Below, in pieces: positions 6,569 to 7,773 of a stretch of 7,773 nt of DNA. Position 1 is the stretch's first letter, and each line of letters opens with the position of its first letter. The stretch lies in assembly GCA_036261615.1 (NCBI GenBank), contig DATAKK010000093.1, positions 1-7,773 of the forward strand. Reading direction: 5' to 3'. The position numbers were made by a program, and so were the translations under genes. The notes under the pieces are model-generated. The model saw only the letters and a program-made list of their open reading frames with translations, ran no database searches and was not told where the DNA came from. Source of the stretch: JAJYQH01 sp036261615. Its GTDB lineage: Bacteria > Actinomycetota > Actinomycetes > Propionibacteriales > Propionibacteriaceae.

Positions 6569-6584
6569 CCGACGCGGACGTCGG
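6569..6584. promoter_or_regulatory. Inverted repeat in the divergent ZIP / response-regulator promoter region
   Basis: CCGACG (6569-6574) and CGTCGG (6579-6584) are perfect 6-base arms separated by CGGA. The site lies 15 bases before the response regulator ATG and 65 bases before the ZIP start. It is placed where a dimeric LuxR-type regulator could bind to control itself or the ZIP gene. A CATACT at 6588-6593 just downstream could serve as a -10 box giving a nearly leaderless transcript. Short GC-rich repeats like this also occur by chance here. Confidence 0.3.
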
Positions 6585-6599
6585 TGACATACTCGCTTG

Positions 6600-7286
6600 A
6601 TGAGTGCGGCTCCCCCCACGACCAGACCCATCCGGGTCGCGATCGTCAACGACTACGAGTTGGTGGTGCGGGGTGTGCGCATGATGTTGGCACCCTGGTC
6701 CGACCGCATCGAGATCGTCGAGCTCGTCGTCGAGTCGGCCGTCCGCAAGCACGTCGACATCGCGCTCGTCGACATGTTCGGACAGGATCGCTCGGCCATC
6801 CACAAGGTGCAGCCTCAGCTCCGGAACGCGGGGGTGGCCAGGGTCGTCGTCTACGCATGGCAGTTCTCCACCGAGGCGGCCCACGCTCTGATCAGGGCCG
6901 GCGTGTCGGGGGTCATCTCGAAGCAGCTGCCGGCCGCCAAGGTCGCCAACGCCCTCCTGCTGGTGGCCGCGGGCCGTCAGGTGGTCGCGCCGAGCGGATG
7001 GACCAGCAGCGGTGACGAAGCCCCCTTCCCGCCGGACTCCTCGGGCAACCAGAGCGACTGGCCGGGACGCGAGTACGGCCTCACCATGCGCGAGGCCGAG
7101 ATGATCGCCATGATCACCCAGGGACTCACCAACGTCGAGATCGCCCAGCGGACCTTCCTCAGCGGCAACACGGTGAAGACCTACATCCGGGGCGCCTACC
7201 GCAAGATCGGCGTGACCCGACGGTCGCAGGCAGTGGCCTGGGGACTCCACCACGGCATGTTCCCCGGGGCCAAGCCACCCCTCTGA
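6600..7286 (+). CDS. Orphan LuxR/NarL-family response regulator with atypical receiver
   Basis: A 228-residue protein from ATG 6600 to TGA 7284-7286. A TTG just before (6597) would add one residue and is less likely. No good ribosome binding site is seen, so the transcript may be leaderless. Residues 11-125 form a receiver domain: VAIVNDYE supplies N17 and D18 in place of the usual acidic pair, D58 in DIALVDMF is the expected phosphoacceptor, and K108 in GVISKQ is the conserved lysine. The usual Thr/Ser switch is missing; VVVYAWQFS puts A86 there. After a Ser/Pro-rich linker (about 130-158), residues 160-220 are a LuxR-type helix-turn-helix: LTMREAEMIAMITQGLTNVEIA, then SGNTVKTYIRGAYRKIGV. 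No histidine kinase is adjacent. It is probably a DNA-binding transcription factor with altered or absent phosphorylation control. Targets are unknown; the divergent ZIP gene is the nearest candidate. Confidence 0.87.
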   Translation: MSAAPPTTRPIRVAIVNDYELVVRGVRMMLAPWSDRIEIVELVVESAVRKHVDIALVDMFGQDRSAIHKVQPQLRNAGVARVVVYAWQFSTEAAHALIRAGVSGVISKQLPAAKVANALLLVAAGRQVVAPSGWTSSGDEAPFPPDSSGNQSDWPGREYGLTMREAEMIAMITQGLTNVEIAQRTFLSGNTVKTYIRGAYRKIGVTRRSQAVAWGLHHGMFPGAKPPL

Positions 7287-7335
7287 CCCGGACGCCGCCA
7301 GACCCCCCGGGCCGCCACCTCTCGCGGGCCGGACG

Positions 7336-7356
7336 TAACATTCAAGAATGATTGAA
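7336..7356 (+). promoter_or_regulatory. Leaderless promoter -10 box and overlapping candidate ArsR operator
   Basis: TAACAT at 7336-7341 fits the actinobacterial TAnnnT -10 consensus. It ends 6 bases before the ATG at 7348, so transcription would begin at or beside the start codon, and there is no Shine-Dalgarno sequence. Overlapping it are TTCAA (7341-7345) and TTGAA (7352-7356), inverted arms 6 bases apart, in an A/T-rich patch that is rare here. ArsR/SmtB repressors typically bind such A/T-rich inverted repeats in their own promoters, so autorepression is likely. Confidence 0.55.
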
Positions 7357-7692
7357 GCGATCGCGGCCGAGTCCGATCACGACCTCGCGCCTGCGGCGAT
7401 GCCGCTCGAGACCGCCGTGCCGCTCCTCGCAGCCGTCGCCGATCCGATCCGCTGGCAGCTCGTGTCGCAGCTGTCCACCGCCGCCACCCGCTGCGTGTGC
7501 GACCTCCGCACCCAGCCGGAGATCCCCGCGAACCTGCTCAGCTACCACCTCAAGGTGCTCCGCGAAGCGGGCCTGATCGTCGGCGCCCGGCGCGGCCGCT
7601 GGATCGACTACCGGCTCACCGACGACGCCCTCGACCGCCTCCACGCGGCACTTCCGGCAGCCACGCCCGGCGCCTGCGAATGCCGAGGGTGA
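7348..7692 (+). CDS. ArsR/SmtB-family metal(loid)-responsive repressor
   Basis: A 114-residue winged-helix protein from ATG 7348 to TGA 7690-7692, a normal length for the family. Residues 21-100 hold the fold: AVADPIRWQLVSQL, then CVCDL (C49, C51), the recognition helix LLSYHLKVLREAGLI and the wing GARRGRWIDYRL. CVCDL is the position used by classical ArsR proteins to bind As(III)/Sb(III) through cysteines. A second pair, C110 and C112 (ACECRG), ends the protein, so up to four thiols could take part in sensing soft metals such as As, Cd or Pb. In this family metal binding releases DNA and derepresses resistance or transport genes. The expected target may lie just past the window, or be the gene itself through the site overlapping its start. 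It is separated from the response regulator by 61 bases. The exact inducer cannot be read from sequence. Confidence 0.92.
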   Translation: MIEAIAAESDHDLAPAAMPLETAVPLLAAVADPIRWQLVSQLSTAATRCVCDLRTQPEIPANLLSYHLKVLREAGLIVGARRGRWIDYRLTDDALDRLHAALPAATPGACECRG

Positions 7693-7714
7693 GGGGCTCG
7701 GAGCCCGGCGTCCC

Positions 7715-7764
7715 ACAACATTCGACGTTTTCCCCCGTAGTCAGTGGAAAACGTCGAAAGTTGT
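7715..7764. repeat. Long inverted repeat (19-bp arms, one mismatch) after the ArsR gene
   Basis: ACAACATTCGACGTTTTCC (7715-7733) and GGAAAACGTCGAAAGTTGT (7746-7764) are complementary at 18 of 19 positions, with a 12-base loop. The arms are far less GC-rich than the rest of the window and hold AAAA/TTTT runs. The repeat starts 22 bases after the ArsR stop. It could terminate the ArsR transcript, but no T-tract follows. It could also be a dispersed palindromic element or a binding site for the next gene. Copy number in the genome would separate these options. Confidence 0.7.
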
Positions 7765-7773
7765 CCGGCCGGA

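Overview
The window is high-GC DNA with strong G/C bias at third codon positions, GTG starts, and gene families typical of actinobacteria: a DUF222/HNH nuclease of the 13E12-repeat type, a DUF4232 lipoprotein and a possibly leaderless ArsR gene. No marker allows a genus call. I see no rRNA, tRNA, CRISPR array, insertion sequence or phage gene. The region reads as chromosomal accessory or housekeeping DNA, not as a mobile island.

Layout. Bases 1-72 are the 3' end of an unidentified plus-strand gene. It converges with a minus-strand DUF222/HNH endonuclease gene (208-1554). A 220-bp divergent intergenic region follows, ending in a hairpin that covers the ribosome binding site of a plus-strand DUF3293-like gene (1775-2731). 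The 3' end of that gene looks frameshifted and runs into a convergent DUF1345 membrane protein gene (2685-3380, minus). The DUF1345 gene is divergent from a 14-helix DHA2-type MFS exporter gene (3467-4912, plus), with a perfect 22-bp palindrome between them. The exporter converges on a minus-strand pair: a ZIP-family metal transporter gene (5784-6503) followed by a DUF4232 lipoprotein gene (4937-5701). A hairpin sits at the MFS/lipoprotein junction. Divergent from the ZIP gene is an orphan LuxR/NarL-type response regulator (6600-7286, plus), then an ArsR/SmtB repressor (7348-7692, plus). The window ends with a 19-bp-arm inverted repeat.

How the genes may work together. The right half has a metal or envelope theme: a ZIP-like transporter with unusual metal-site residues, a secreted lipoprotein that may be co-transcribed with it, and an ArsR sensor with two Cys-x-Cys pairs. 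Any regulatory link between the ArsR or response regulator and the ZIP gene is inference from adjacency. The left half (HNH nuclease, DUF3293-like protein, DUF1345, MFS) shows no evident shared pathway.

I did not find a convincing undescribed multigene system. The points most worth checking are the probable frameshift near 2600, the non-canonical ZIP metal site, the palindromes at 3409-3430 and 7715-7764, and the hairpin over the ribosome binding site at 1737-1765.
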